A DNA stretch of 64,000 nt from contig CAVSKK010000001.1 in the NCBI GenBank assembly GCA_963728535.1, positions 372,001 through 436,000 of the forward strand. The letters run 5' to 3'. Origin of the DNA: VAXT01 sp963728535 (GTDB taxonomy: Bacteria; Actinomycetota; Thermoleophilia; Gaiellales; Gaiellaceae). Under the pieces are notes generated by a model, which searched no databases, was not told where the DNA came from, and saw only the letters and a program-made list of their open reading frames with translations. Made by a program: the position numbers and the translations under genes. Positions 9,463 to 18,125 of this stretch are shown piece after piece; position 1 is the first letter of the stretch, and each line of letters opens with the position of its first letter.

Positions 9463-10030
9463 TCAGCTTGACGGGAAAGCCGTCTTTCGGCGGCGGCGTG
9501 TAGTCGAGGCTGCCCGTGATGAAGACGCGCTTTCCGTCTGCCGTCAGCGGCACCTTCCAGTCGAACACGTGATGCGGCTCCCGCGGCGCGTCCCGGATCT
9601 GCTTCGGCGCGGTCGGGCTCATGTAGTGGATCCGGTGGTCGTGCCAGGCCCAGATCGCGCCGCCGGTGAGCTTCTGCCAGTTCGGGCGTGCCTTGGTCGT
9701 TGCCGACTTGGGCACCGTTGCTTTCGCATACCGATCCTGGTTGAGGTAGCCGGCCGGAGAGTTCACGTTCACGTAAATCCCGTCCGGCGCAAACCGGAGG
9801 TAGGGCTCGCCCCCGTACCCGTCGACGACGATCGTCTTGCCGCTGCGGTTGTCGAGCCACACCTGGTCGTCTCCGTAGAGAACCCTCAGCTTGAGGCCGC
9901 GCATCGGCGGCTCGACCGCGCGGATCGTCGAGCTGTAGCCGAGCTTCGCCGTGCCGTAATGGGCCCCGGCACCGGGAGCAAGGAGCACCGCGGTCAGGGC
10001 GACCGCCGCTACGACGAGTGCTCGCCTCAC
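9380..10030 (-). CDS. Exported membrane-anchored protein of the copper operon
   Basis: Unrecognised family, 216 residues. Starts at GTG 10030 within a GTGA overlap with the ycnI stop. A signal peptide (VVAAVALTAVLLAPGAGA) is followed by a predicted mature N-terminal His (HYGTAKLGYSS). An exported region holds many His/Trp (IWAWHDHRIHYMSP, EPHHVF), then one C-terminal TM helix (LTIVLASLIAVGMVGLFAL) and a short basic tail. Cotranscription with CopC-CopD and YcnI suggests copper handling; the His-rich ectodomain fits but does not prove it. Convergent with rnr, overlapping it by 83 nt. Confidence 0.82.
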   Translation of the reverse strand: MRRALVVAAVALTAVLLAPGAGAHYGTAKLGYSSTIRAVEPPMRGLKLRVLYGDDQVWLDNRSGKTIVVDGYGGEPYLRFAPDGIYVNVNSPAGYLNQDRYAKATVPKSATTKARPNWQKLTGGAIWAWHDHRIHYMSPTAPKQIRDAPREPHHVFDWKVPLTADGKRVFITGSLDYTPPPKDGFPVKLTIVLASLIAVGMVGLFALRRVILRSMD

Positions 10031-10635
10031 GCGCGGCGTCTCCGCATGAGCACGGCCCCGAGCGCGCCGAGCCCGAGTACGACCGCAGCCACGACGAGCC
10101 AGACCCACGCTCCGCTACCGCCGTCGCCTTCTTCCTGCGCAGGGACGGTGGTCGTGACGGGAGGCGGGGGCGGCGGCTCGACCGGGGGCGGGGGCTTGCT
10201 CGGCCGGGCCGCGCCGAGCTCGACCCGGGGAGCGGGAGTAGCCGACGACTCCGCTCCGATCCAATGCACGACCTCCCCGTTCGCGTACGTGACCAGCGCC
10301 GGGAACACGAGCACTCGCCCTGGTGTCGCGGGCATGTGGGCGCTGAACGAGAACCTGCCCACCTCTCCCGGCTGGATGGTTCCACCCGACCACGTGACGA
10401 GCCGACCTTTCACGGATCGCTTCCAACCCCGAGCCGGGTGAGCGGTCGCGTTGGTCACCCCTGCGGGCATCTGAACGGTCAGCTTGACCGCGGGGACGCT
10501 CTCTTCACCCTCGGCGGCCAGGCTGATCCGTGCCACGCCGTCGGCGGGCACCTTTTCCGGGCTCGCCTCCACGTGCGCCATGGCCGGTGGGACCAGGACG
10601 AGCGCGAGCAGAGCGAGGAACGAGATCCTTTTCAT
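10027..10635 (-). CDS. ycnI: YcnI-like copper-binding protein (DUF1775), membrane anchored
   Basis: 202 residues. A signal peptide ends in PPAMA, then mature HVEASPEKVPADG, matching the YcnI layout in which the N-terminal His plus downstream acidic and Trp residues bind Cu(II). The beta-sandwich DUF1775 domain runs to about residue 130, followed by a proline-rich linker (PPPPVEPPPPPPV), one TM helix (WVWLVVAAVVLGLGALGAVLM) and basic residues. The start ATG 10635 follows the copC-copD stop by 1 nt (TGAcATG). Likely receives or delivers copper for the CopC-CopD partner. Confidence 0.9.
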   Translation of the reverse strand: MKRISFLALLALVLVPPAMAHVEASPEKVPADGVARISLAAEGEESVPAVKLTVQMPAGVTNATAHPARGWKRSVKGRLVTWSGGTIQPGEVGRFSFSAHMPATPGRVLVFPALVTYANGEVVHWIGAESSATPAPRVELGAARPSKPPPPVEPPPPPPVTTTVPAQEEGDGGSGAWVWLVVAAVVLGLGALGAVLMRRRRA

Positions 10636-10636
10636 G

Positions 10637-12310
10637 TCAGCCCTCTCTGATGGGAACGGTTAGCGTTTGGGTGAGCGCTTCGAACTGGCCCCGCCTGGCT
10701 TCGATCGTCATCTGCCAGTCGCCCGGCTGCGGGAAGGTCGCACCTGACACCGTGTAGTGGAACGGGCCGATCCTCTGGAGTGGGATCTGGAGCGGCCCGA
10801 GGTTCTGGCTCGGCAGGCTTCCGGTGAGCGTCATCGCCGCAGTGGGGGCGGGAACGCCGCTCTGGGTGAACGTGTAGATGTGGATGACGTTGGGCCCGGT
10901 CCTGGCCGGCTCCATGGTCATGTTGAGCTCGATGTTGCCGAGTGGGGCGAACGTGTTGAAGAGCTTCGGCGGCTTGACCGACGCCTTTGCAGGCGGCTCG
11001 GTGACGAGCACCGCGGTCACGCCGACGATGGTCGCCATGATCAGCAGCTCCGCGCCTGCTGCTCGCAGGAAACGCCGCTGTTCGACGACCGATGCGATCT
11101 GCTTCCGTAGTCTCGGGACGGCGAAGCGGTTGTTGTAGGCGCCGAGCCCGAGCAGCGGTAGAACGAGCGCGATCTTCGCCAGCAGCAGCTGTCCGTAGGT
11201 CGTGTGCCAGACCCCCTCCCAGACGGATCGCGGCCAGTCGCGAAGAGCGGTGCCTGCTGGAACCAGCTCCTCGGAGCCCCGGATCACCCCGGCAGTCACG
11301 AGCGTGGCCACGGAGATCACGGCGAGGATCGAGAAACGCGGCACGGCCCGGGAGGCAAGCGGCCAGCGGTCGTCGCCGGCGAGGAGCAGGGCGAGAATCG
11401 TGAAGGCGAGCCCTCCAACCCACGTCGACGCAGCCGCCAGGTGGATCAGATCGGCGATGAGCGCGACCGATCCGCTCGTTCGGGCATGACCAGCTGTCGA
11501 GAGCGTTGGCAGCAGGCAGAGCGCAAGAACAAGCGTCACCGCCCCCAGCGCTGCGTTTCGGGCGTGTCCTGCGATGAATGCCACCGGTGCAACGACAGCC
11601 GCGAAGGCCAACTGGAAGAGGAACGCCTTGCCGAAGTGCGTCTGGAGCACGGAATCGACCGTGCTCCAGCGGAACGCCTCCGACAGGCCGAATCCCCCTG
11701 CGACCGCCCCCTGGAGCACGATGCAGAGGAGCCCGGCGATCACGAGGCCGACCGCGAGCCCGGCGAGGATCCGGTAGAGGCGGGCCTGCAACGCGACGGC
11801 CGTCGAGCGAAGGACGAGCGCGAGCGCCGCAGCGCCGCCGACGACGAGCAGGACCAGCGCGAAGTCGAGAGCGCGCGCGAACTTGAAGAGCGCATCGACC
11901 TCGCCGGGCGTGCCCTTGCCGAACACCTGCGTGCAGGAGCCGCGATCCGCTGCCTTGACATGGAAGACGAAGGCGCCGGCGACCGGGTGCGCATCGGCCG
12001 AGATCACTCTCCACGTGACCGTGTAAGTGCCGCGAGGGAGTTTGCGGTCGAGCCCGATGGCGACTCTGAGCTCGTCGGGCCGGCTGATCTTTCCCGAGTC
12101 CACGCGCGCGCCAGCGCAGTTGTAGGCCCGAATCGACCCGAACGCCGTCTCGACGGCCTCGTTGAAGCGCAGCGTGACCGTCGGCGGGCTCTGCCGGACG
12201 ACCATGTCGTTCGACGGCGTGCTCTCCTGCAAGATGGCGTGCGCGAACGCGGACGGAGCCGTCGCCAGCGCGACCAGGGAGACCGCCAACGCGATGCTGC
12301 TTCTCTTCAA
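10637..12310 (-). CDS. CopC-CopD fusion copper transport protein
   Basis: 557 residues from TTG 12310, chosen because GAAGGAG lies just upstream; a longer in-frame extension to 12349 lacks such a site. A signal peptide ends in SAFA, then a CopC domain whose predicted first residue is His (HAILQESTP) with the second ligand motif SADAHPVAG. After that come eight or so TM helices of the CopD domain (DLIHLAAASTWVGG motif) and an extracytoplasmic C-terminal domain of about 150 residues. Resembles Bacillus YcnJ. Copper import or periplasmic copper handling is expected. Second gene of a four-gene minus-strand operon. Confidence 0.9.
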   Translation of the reverse strand: MKRSSIALAVSLVALATAPSAFAHAILQESTPSNDMVVRQSPPTVTLRFNEAVETAFGSIRAYNCAGARVDSGKISRPDELRVAIGLDRKLPRGTYTVTWRVISADAHPVAGAFVFHVKAADRGSCTQVFGKGTPGEVDALFKFARALDFALVLLVVGGAAALALVLRSTAVALQARLYRILAGLAVGLVIAGLLCIVLQGAVAGGFGLSEAFRWSTVDSVLQTHFGKAFLFQLAFAAVVAPVAFIAGHARNAALGAVTLVLALCLLPTLSTAGHARTSGSVALIADLIHLAAASTWVGGLAFTILALLLAGDDRWPLASRAVPRFSILAVISVATLVTAGVIRGSEELVPAGTALRDWPRSVWEGVWHTTYGQLLLAKIALVLPLLGLGAYNNRFAVPRLRKQIASVVEQRRFLRAAGAELLIMATIVGVTAVLVTEPPAKASVKPPKLFNTFAPLGNIELNMTMEPARTGPNVIHIYTFTQSGVPAPTAAMTLTGSLPSQNLGPLQIPLQRIGPFHYTVSGATFPQPGDWQMTIEARRGQFEALTQTLTVPIREG

Positions 12311-12355
12311 GTCACTCCTTCGCTCGAGGCCGCGCAAGGACGCGGCCAACGGAAA

Positions 12356-12940
12356 CTACGGCTTGCGAAGGAAGGGTGGTGCGCGTTCTCCGTACCCGCG
12401 CGCGAGCCCGGCGGGGCGCGGAGCCGCGACGACGCGGACGGGAACGGGGACAAAGGCCGAGAAGGTTGGCCGGGGGACAGCGGCGAGCGCTTGTCCGATC
12501 GCGCGCGCGGCCGAGTCCAGCGCCCAGGCGAGCAGGAGAGCGGCCAGCGCGAACGGGAGCTGGAGTGCGAGCCCGAAGAGGAACGCAGGCTCGAACGCCG
12601 TCGTCCACGTGACGTGGCCCGCATGCATGAACCGCTCGAGGAATTCCTGGACGACGAACGCAATGGGTGGAAGCAACAGGATCAGCGGGGACGTCGCAGG
12701 CCGCCGCCGCTCCCCTCTGAAGCCGGTCACGCCCTGGAGAACAAGGGCGGCACCGAGAACGCCGAGGCAGACAGCGAGCGCGAACGGCGCGTAGCCGAAG
12801 TAGCTGTGACCGCTGTGGGCGAGCGCGTCCGCCCGTGCGTGAGGGTCTCCGATCGCAAGCCGGTAGCCGAGTGCGTGCCCCGCGAGCAGCCCGCCCAGCA
12901 TGAGCGGTGCGGTCGTAAACCACGCAAGTCGCTGCCTCAT
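12356..12940 (-). CDS. Conserved multi-pass membrane protein leading the copper operon
   Basis: 194 residues with four hydrophobic segments (residues about 8-28, 48-68, 82-100, 122-145) and conspicuous His residues near membrane edges (HALGYRLAIGDPHAR, LAHSGHSYFGY, FMHAGHV). Family not recognised. CCGGAG lies upstream of ATG 12940, and copC-copD follows 45 nt later on the same strand. The His placement and operon position suggest a metal-linked membrane role; that is inference. Divergent from smpB with a 50-nt gap. Confidence 0.75.
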   Translation of the reverse strand: MRQRLAWFTTAPLMLGGLLAGHALGYRLAIGDPHARADALAHSGHSYFGYAPFALAVCLGVLGAALVLQGVTGFRGERRRPATSPLILLLPPIAFVVQEFLERFMHAGHVTWTTAFEPAFLFGLALQLPFALAALLLAWALDSAARAIGQALAAVPRPTFSAFVPVPVRVVAAPRPAGLARGYGERAPPFLRKP

Positions 12941-12978
12941 CTCCGGAATGGTCGCAGATACCCGCCGCGAGCCGAACC

Positions 12979-12984
12979 TACAAT
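12979..12984 (+). promoter_or_regulatory. Putative -10 box of smpB
   Basis: TACAAT lies 6 nt before the smpB ATG. It is identical to the putative -10 of ssrA at 15012. No Shine-Dalgarno is present, so smpB is probably leaderless. Confidence 0.45.
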
Positions 12985-12990
12985 CGCCTT

Positions 12991-13446
12991 ATGGCAGGCC
13001 AGAAACCGATTGCGGAGAACCGCAAGGCGCGGCACGACTACCACCTCCTCGAGCGCTTCGAGGCGGGCATCGTGCTGACCGGGAGCGAGGTCAAGTCGCT
13101 CCGGCAGGGCCAGGTCAGCCTCCAGCAGGCCTACGCGGACGTTCGCGAAGGTGAGGCCTGGCTCATCGGCGCGCACATCGACACCTACGATCAGGCCGGA
13201 ATCCAGAACCACGAGCCCGAGCGCGACCGGAAGCTCCTCCTGCATCGCCGCGAGCTCGACTCGCTGTACGGCAAGGTGCGAGAGAAGGGCCTGACCCTCG
13301 TGCCGACCCGGCTCTACTTCAAGAACGGCCGCGCGAAGGTCGAGCTCGCGCTCGCCCGAGGCAAGGAGCAGCGCGACAAGCGAAGCGACCTCGCCAAGCG
13401 CGATGCCGACCGCCAGATCGAGCGCGCGCTCAAGTCCCGGCGCTGA
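12991..13446 (+). CDS. smpB: SsrA-binding protein SmpB
   Basis: Binds tmRNA and brings it to ribosomes stalled without a stop codon. 151 residues with the OB-fold signature (ENRKARHDYHLLERFEAGIV, LTGSEVKSLRQGQVSL, NHEPERDRKLLLH) and the basic C-terminal tail (DKRSDLAKRDADRQIERALK) that enters the mRNA channel. The partner ssrA lies 1.6 kb downstream. The 3' end overlaps the convergent HAD gene by 17 nt. Confidence 0.97.
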   Translation: MAGQKPIAENRKARHDYHLLERFEAGIVLTGSEVKSLRQGQVSLQQAYADVREGEAWLIGAHIDTYDQAGIQNHEPERDRKLLLHRRELDSLYGKVREKGLTLVPTRLYFKNGRAKVELALARGKEQRDKRSDLAKRDADRQIERALKSRR

Positions 13447-14104
13447 GCCCCGCCAGCGCGGTCGGCAGCTCGGCCATCGTCTCGATCACGACGTCCGCGT
13501 CGACGAGCGCGTCCCGTTGGCCCTCCCCCGCGAACCCGATGATCCTGACGCCCGCAGCACGGGCGCCTGTGATGTCCGCGATCGTGTCGCCGACTGCCAC
13601 GGTGTCGTCGCGCGGCCAGTCGCCTGCTCGCTGCCGGGCGAGGTCGATGAGCGTGGGGCGGTCCTCGGCGTCGCATCCGAAAGCCCCCTGTCCGTGCGGG
13701 AACAGGTGATTGAGCCCGATCAACTCCATCCGGGCTCTCGCCACGGGCTCCGGGTTGCCGGTGAGCAGGGCACGATGCTCGATCTGTGTGATCGCCTCCG
13801 CTGCTCCCTCCGAGGCATGCCAGTCGCTCGTGTCGGCTTTGGACAGCAGCTCGAGGTAGCGCATCGAGGCTTCCTTGCACCAGCGCGCGAGACCCGAGTC
13901 GATCTCCTCGTCGGCCAGCCCGTCGGCCTGCAGGAGGAGCCGGGTGATTCTGGTCGCGGTTTGGCCCGGGTGATCGACGTACTTGATCGCGTCATGCGCC
14001 AGGCGACGGCCCCAGACGGTCTCGATCGCGTCCGTCGTCGCTTGGCCCATCAGCGGGTCGCTGTTCATGAAGAGCGTCTTGTCGACGTCGAAGAGGACGA
14101 GCAT
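13430..14104 (-). CDS. HAD-superfamily phosphatase
   Basis: 224 residues. Motif I DVDKTLF (nucleophile and acid/base Asp pair), motif II LLTGNP (Thr), and motifs III/IV VAVGDTIADITGA give a complete HAD active site. The helical cap between motifs I and II fits a phosphoglycolate phosphatase-like C1 cap; the substrate is not predictable. The start ATG 14104-14102 shares its A with the TGA stop of the upstream GNAT gene (TGATG), so the two are probably translationally coupled. Confidence 0.88.
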   Translation of the reverse strand: MLVLFDVDKTLFMNSDPLMGQATTDAIETVWGRRLAHDAIKYVDHPGQTATRITRLLLQADGLADEEIDSGLARWCKEASMRYLELLSKADTSDWHASEGAAEAITQIEHRALLTGNPEPVARARMELIGLNHLFPHGQGAFGCDAEDRPTLIDLARQRAGDWPRDDTVAVGDTIADITGARAAGVRIIGFAGEGQRDALVDADVVIETMAELPTALAGLSAGT

Positions 14105-15006
14105 CAGCTGCTTCCGGCCAGAGGCCCTCGCACTTCGACGCGCCCGAAGCCTTCGCGATAGCCGAGCTGGGCATTCAGCCGCCTGATCGGCTCGTTGCGA
14201 AGCTCGTTGGCCGTCTGCATGCGTTCGTAGCCCGACTCCTTGGCCCAGGCGATCTGGGCCCGCTTGAGCGCCCCGGCGATGCCGCGGCCTCGCCAGGCGC
14301 GCTTGACGCCGATCATCATGTGCACCGCGACCTCCGGCCGTGCCTTGGTGAGGAAGAGCTCGGCGAAGCCCACCACCTCGGCCCCCGCGACTGCCGTGAA
14401 CATGACCTCGGGACGGTGCATGCTCTCCCAGACCTCGAAGGGCTCGCCGCTCCAGTCTTCGGCTCCCGGCACATCCGGCTGGGCCTCGAAGGTCACCTCG
14501 TGCAGGCCGCGGGCGAGCTCGGGCCGATCGGCCCAAAGCACGATCTCGATCCCCTCCGGCGGGTCGATCTCGGGCGGCTCGAGGTCGGCGAGCTCGAGGT
14601 AGAGCTCGGTGTCTCGTGAGGTGATGCGGAAGCCGCGCCGCTGGACGGACTCGATCGCCTCGTGCTCGCGCTCGTGGATTCGGCTGCGAAGCTCCGTTGC
14701 CCCGTGTTCCCGGGCCCAGTCCGAAATCTCGGCGTAGAGAGCGGAGCCCACGCCCTGGCGGCGCTTGGTCGGCAGCACCGTGAGAAAGATCTGCGCCGTT
14801 TCAGGTCGTGCGTGGCCCATCGCGGCCGAGACGGAGCCGGCAGGCTCGCCGTCGAGGAGTGCGACCAGATCGGTCGTTGCGATGTGACCTGCTTTCCAGC
14901 GCGCGGCCTCCTCTGAAGACACGGCATCTTCAGGCACGACCTCGTTGTAGATCGCGAGCGAGAGCTCCTTGTCGGCCTCGTCCGCGCAGGGGCGAATCTC
15001 CAGCAC
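14104..15006 (-). CDS. Tandem GNAT N-acetyltransferase
   Basis: About 300 residues with two GNAT folds. The first has the acetyl-CoA loop region LPTKRRQGVGSALYAEI, the second IGVKRAWRGRGIAGALKRAQ. Substrate unknown. I use GTG 15006, directly before LEIRPCADEADKE, because the alternative ATG 15027 would read through the ssrA promoter box. Divergent from ssrA and overlapping by 1 nt with the downstream HAD gene. Confidence 0.85.
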   Translation of the reverse strand: MLEIRPCADEADKELSLAIYNEVVPEDAVSSEEAARWKAGHIATTDLVALLDGEPAGSVSAAMGHARPETAQIFLTVLPTKRRQGVGSALYAEISDWAREHGATELRSRIHEREHEAIESVQRRGFRITSRDTELYLELADLEPPEIDPPEGIEIVLWADRPELARGLHEVTFEAQPDVPGAEDWSGEPFEVWESMHRPEVMFTAVAGAEVVGFAELFLTKARPEVAVHMMIGVKRAWRGRGIAGALKRAQIAWAKESGYERMQTANELRNEPIRRLNAQLGYREGFGRVEVRGPLAGSS

Positions 15007-15011
15007 GTAGC

Positions 15012-15017
15012 TACAAT
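15012..15017 (+). promoter_or_regulatory. -10 box of ssrA
   Basis: TACAAT sits 12 nt before the mature 5' end of tmRNA (15030). A convincing -35 is not visible at 16-18 nt. It matches the smpB box, which would allow parallel expression. Confidence 0.5.
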
Positions 15018-15029
15018 ACGAGGACATAC

Positions 15030-15393
<364 letters not shown>

Positions 15394-15477
15394 TCTCGCT
15401 TCCCTGACCGGCGGCGGCTACCGCCACCGCCTCGCGCCGCTCAGCCCCCTTCCTGGGAGCGGCCCGTGCGGCACGGC

Positions 15478-15537
15478 ACTGTTCCACTCGCATACAGGGT
15501 CTGAGCGACGCGTCAAGAAACCGAGAGCGAGAGGGCT
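15478..15537. repeat. Direct repeat downstream of ssrA, copy 1
   Basis: About 60 nt beginning ACTGTTCCAC and containing ACAGGGTCTGAGCGACGCG. Repeated at 15862-15922 with a few substitutions and one 1-nt gap, same orientation. The copies bracket about 320 nt. Confidence 0.85.
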
Positions 15538-15660
15538 CGTCTTCGGAGCCAACAGCTGGCTACACGGGAGAGACGACTTCGATCGACTTCTCGTCTCAGC
15601 GACCAGCGGTTGTGGGCCGACACCGGCAAAGCCGGCATCGGCGGCGGCTGAGAACCTGGT

Positions 15661-15688
15661 GCAAAGTTGACACACATAGCCCTTGACA
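15661..15688. repeat. Dispersed 28-nt repeat, copy 1
   Basis: Begins GCAAAGTTG, then CACAC, and ends AGCCCTTGACA. It matches 26074-26101 at 25 of 28 positions. It lies inside the gene-free stretch after ssrA. Confidence 0.75.
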
Positions 15689-15861
15689 CCAACAAGTGTC
15701 CGACTCCGATCGGTGTCAAGAAGCGGGTGTGCCAACTCTGAGACAAGTTCCAGACACCTCGACCAGTTGGCGTCCGCGCTCCGCAGTCGGCGGCACCCGG
15801 CCGGAGCCGGCGACGAGCGCGTGTGCGCGAAACGGTCTCCGGATACCGACGTCCCCACAGA

Positions 15862-15922
15862 ACTGTTCCACGCGCACTACAGGGTCTGAGCGACGCGTCA
15901 GGAAACCGAGAGCGAGTGGGCT
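15862..15922. repeat. Direct repeat downstream of ssrA, copy 2
   Basis: Second copy of the 15478-15537 repeat, ending GAGCGAGTGGGCT. It stops about 25 nt before the end of the metzincin gene. Confidence 0.85.
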
Positions 15923-15946
15923 ACGCGCGCGCGGCGCTTTGCATCG

Positions 15947-16969
15947 CTAATAGCTGATGCATTCGTGCGTGGGGGCGAGAGGATCGCCATCGGACGCATC
16001 CAGGCGGACGTTCAACACCGGGCTGAGGAATGTGTCGTGGTGCTGTGACGCAAGCCGGATGCGCATGAGGACCGGCAGCTCGCCGTTGCATGGACGTAGC
16101 GCGACGGCTGCAGACTGGCCTGGTGCGGGGGGTGAGCCGATTATGTAGTACCAGTCCGGGTAGAAGCTCCACGGTTTTGCCAGCACACCGCCGGCGGCGT
16201 CGACCACGACGATTCCGTACGAGCCGATCTCGTGCACGGTATTGCCGTTGTTGGTCACCGTGAGCTGCACGCCGTTGGTCTCATAGGGGAACTGCCGCGG
16301 CTCCCCGACGAGCGTGCCGGCGACGTACGGGCTCTTCCCAGCCTTCGCGGGGTCGGTGGGCGTCGTGCAGTAGCCCCGCCATGCGACTGCGCGCGGCTTG
16401 AAATGCCAAAGACGGGCGAGGGCTTTGATATCAGGCGCGCGGGGGCCACAGTGCTGCCGGGCGTCCCACCGCGTTTCGACGATGCTGCAACTACGGCTAC
16501 GTGGATAGTCGATCGACGAGTACATGATCCCGCAACGGCTTGCCAAATGGTCAAGTCCCAGCGCATGGCCGATCTCGTGCGCGACGAGCCTCACCTGCCC
16601 GTTGTGGAACCCCTTCGGCGAGTGGAAGCGCGCTTTGCTCAGCTGCACGAAGCCAATACCGCCGTATCCGGCAATCGAGCTCGAGGGCGAGCCGATGTAG
16701 CGCTTCTGCGTGACAGTAATGTCGGCTCGCTTGCCCGGCCGGGCAGGCACGAAGCGGAACGGGGTTCCTGCGCGGTTCCAGACTGCAAATGCCTCGTTGA
16801 CCTGCCAAACGTACGTCGACTTGTTCTTATACGTGATCCGGAGGTGACCGTACGGCGACGTGGCGGCACTCGTGAGGGCCGGAGCCAGCAGGATTGCGGC
16901 CAGCGCGCAAATTGCCACGCTCAGGGTTCGACGCCGGCGCAGTGGCCGCGCTTGGTGGATCAGCCGCAT
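15947..16969 (-). CDS. Secreted metzincin-type zinc protease
   Basis: 340 residues from ATG 16969. N-terminal signal peptide (LSVAICALAAILLAPALTSA), then a matrixin-like catalytic domain with the full zinc motif HEIGHALGLDH and a downstream Met-turn candidate (CGIMYSS). The C-terminal ~150 residues form a separate beta-rich domain with aromatic residues (YPDWYYIIGSPPAPG), perhaps a binding module. Likely an extracellular endopeptidase; substrate unknown. An upstream in-frame extension to 17185 would run into the neighbouring methyltransferase and was not used. Confidence 0.85.
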   Translation of the reverse strand: MRLIHQARPLRRRRTLSVAICALAAILLAPALTSAATSPYGHLRITYKNKSTYVWQVNEAFAVWNRAGTPFRFVPARPGKRADITVTQKRYIGSPSSSIAGYGGIGFVQLSKARFHSPKGFHNGQVRLVAHEIGHALGLDHLASRCGIMYSSIDYPRSRSCSIVETRWDARQHCGPRAPDIKALARLWHFKPRAVAWRGYCTTPTDPAKAGKSPYVAGTLVGEPRQFPYETNGVQLTVTNNGNTVHEIGSYGIVVVDAAGGVLAKPWSFYPDWYYIIGSPPAPGQSAAVALRPCNGELPVLMRIRLASQHHDTFLSPVLNVRLDASDGDPLAPTHECISY

Positions 16970-17000
16970 CTCGGAACAGTACCCGCATACGTCCTCGACC

Positions 17001-18020
17001 TTAGGTCCGGCTGGCCGAGACGTAAGTCCAGCAGCAGTCGAACGTCGGGCGGCCCTCGAAGATGACGGCAAGCGAATCGTGGAGGAGCCGCAGGCGATCG
17101 GCGGCAGCCTGCTCCGACGCGCCCTCGCCGTCCAGCTTCTCCGATCCGCCGACCCACCCGAGGACGGCCTCGGCGTACGCGGCAAGGAACTCGTACCACT
17201 CCTCGACGTCGGCCTCGATCGTCCGCTCGGTCACCTCCGTCACCTCGAAACCCGCTGCCCGCAGCGCATCGAGGTAGTACTCGAGCGGACGCGGCGGGAG
17301 AAAAATGCGGTCACGGAAGTCGAGGTACGCGCTCATCCGTTCCTCGTCCGTCAGCACGGCGCGGTAGGGGGCGTACCGCTCGTCGGTGCGAACGATCCCG
17401 CACGCAACCTCATGGACGCGATAGACCGTGTCGTCGATGATCCACTCGTTCTCACCGGCCCGCGGATTGCGGATGTTCCCCGAGTTGATCCGCGCCATCG
17501 CTCCCGGCCGGAGCACGCGCGCCCAGGACCGCAGGGTGTTCTCGAGGTCGTCGTAGAGGTGGATCGCGTTCGTCGACACGAGCGCGTCGGCTGAGAAGCC
17601 GAGCGGAAGGACCTCGTCGACGTACTGGAGCCGCTTCTCATCCTTCAGGTAGCGCAGCCTGCGGAAGGCGACCCGTTCGTCCGACCAGAAGCGGTCGAGC
17701 GCGATCCGGAGGAACTTCGGCGAGCTGTCGACGATGACCATGCCAACCGGGCGGTCGAGGATCCGCAAGCGCAGCCGGTCGAGCAGGATGCCGGTCCCAC
17801 CGGAATAGTCGACTAGGACCTGGCCTCCCCGGAGGTCGTCGGCGAGCTGCTCGACGGTGAGGTCGAGGTTCTTGTACCAGCCATGGTTCTCGACGGTGTC
17901 GTAGTGGAGCCCGAACGCGTCCGGGGGCTGCGAGACCCACTCCTCATCCGGAATGCGCTCGACACCGCCCCAATCGAAGACGGGCTCTTCCGAAGTCACT
18001 TGACCATTCTCGCCAAGCAT
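17001..18020 (-). CDS. SAM-dependent methyltransferase
   Basis: 339 residues from ATG 18020, preferred over in-frame ATGs at 18047 and 18065 because TGGGGGAA lies about 8 nt upstream. A Rossmann-type motif I (VLVDYSGGTGILLDRL), an acidic strand-2 end (MVIVDSSPKFL) and a motif IV region (DALVSTNAIHLYDD) are visible. Substrate not predictable. Divergent from the small gene at 18126. Confidence 0.82.
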   Translation of the reverse strand: MLGENGQVTSEEPVFDWGGVERIPDEEWVSQPPDAFGLHYDTVENHGWYKNLDLTVEQLADDLRGGQVLVDYSGGTGILLDRLRLRILDRPVGMVIVDSSPKFLRIALDRFWSDERVAFRRLRYLKDEKRLQYVDEVLPLGFSADALVSTNAIHLYDDLENTLRSWARVLRPGAMARINSGNIRNPRAGENEWIIDDTVYRVHEVACGIVRTDERYAPYRAVLTDEERMSAYLDFRDRIFLPPRPLEYYLDALRAAGFEVTEVTERTIEADVEEWYEFLAAYAEAVLGWVGGSEKLDGEGASEQAAADRLRLLHDSLAVIFEGRPTFDCCWTYVSASRT

Positions 18021-18125
18021 CGTCGACGTTCCCCCATGTGAGTCCATACTGTCGCGCACCCGCACTGCGCGGGCTTGCTATGCCGCGTAGGAGTGCGGAG
18101 ACACTTCCTAGAGAGGAGGAGAGAG

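Noticed and set aside
10632..12014. 460-residue minus-strand frame inside copC-copD
   Set aside because: Same strand, different frame from a clear CopC-CopD product; Arg-rich, no domains.
11204..13078. 624-residue plus-strand frame across the copper operon
   Set aside because: Arg/Glu-rich shadow antisense to copC-copD and the membrane protein and overlapping smpB; no recognisable domain.
15394..15950. Short frames downstream of ssrA as genes
   Set aside because: Overlapping frames on both strands, no ribosome binding sites, and they run through direct repeats.
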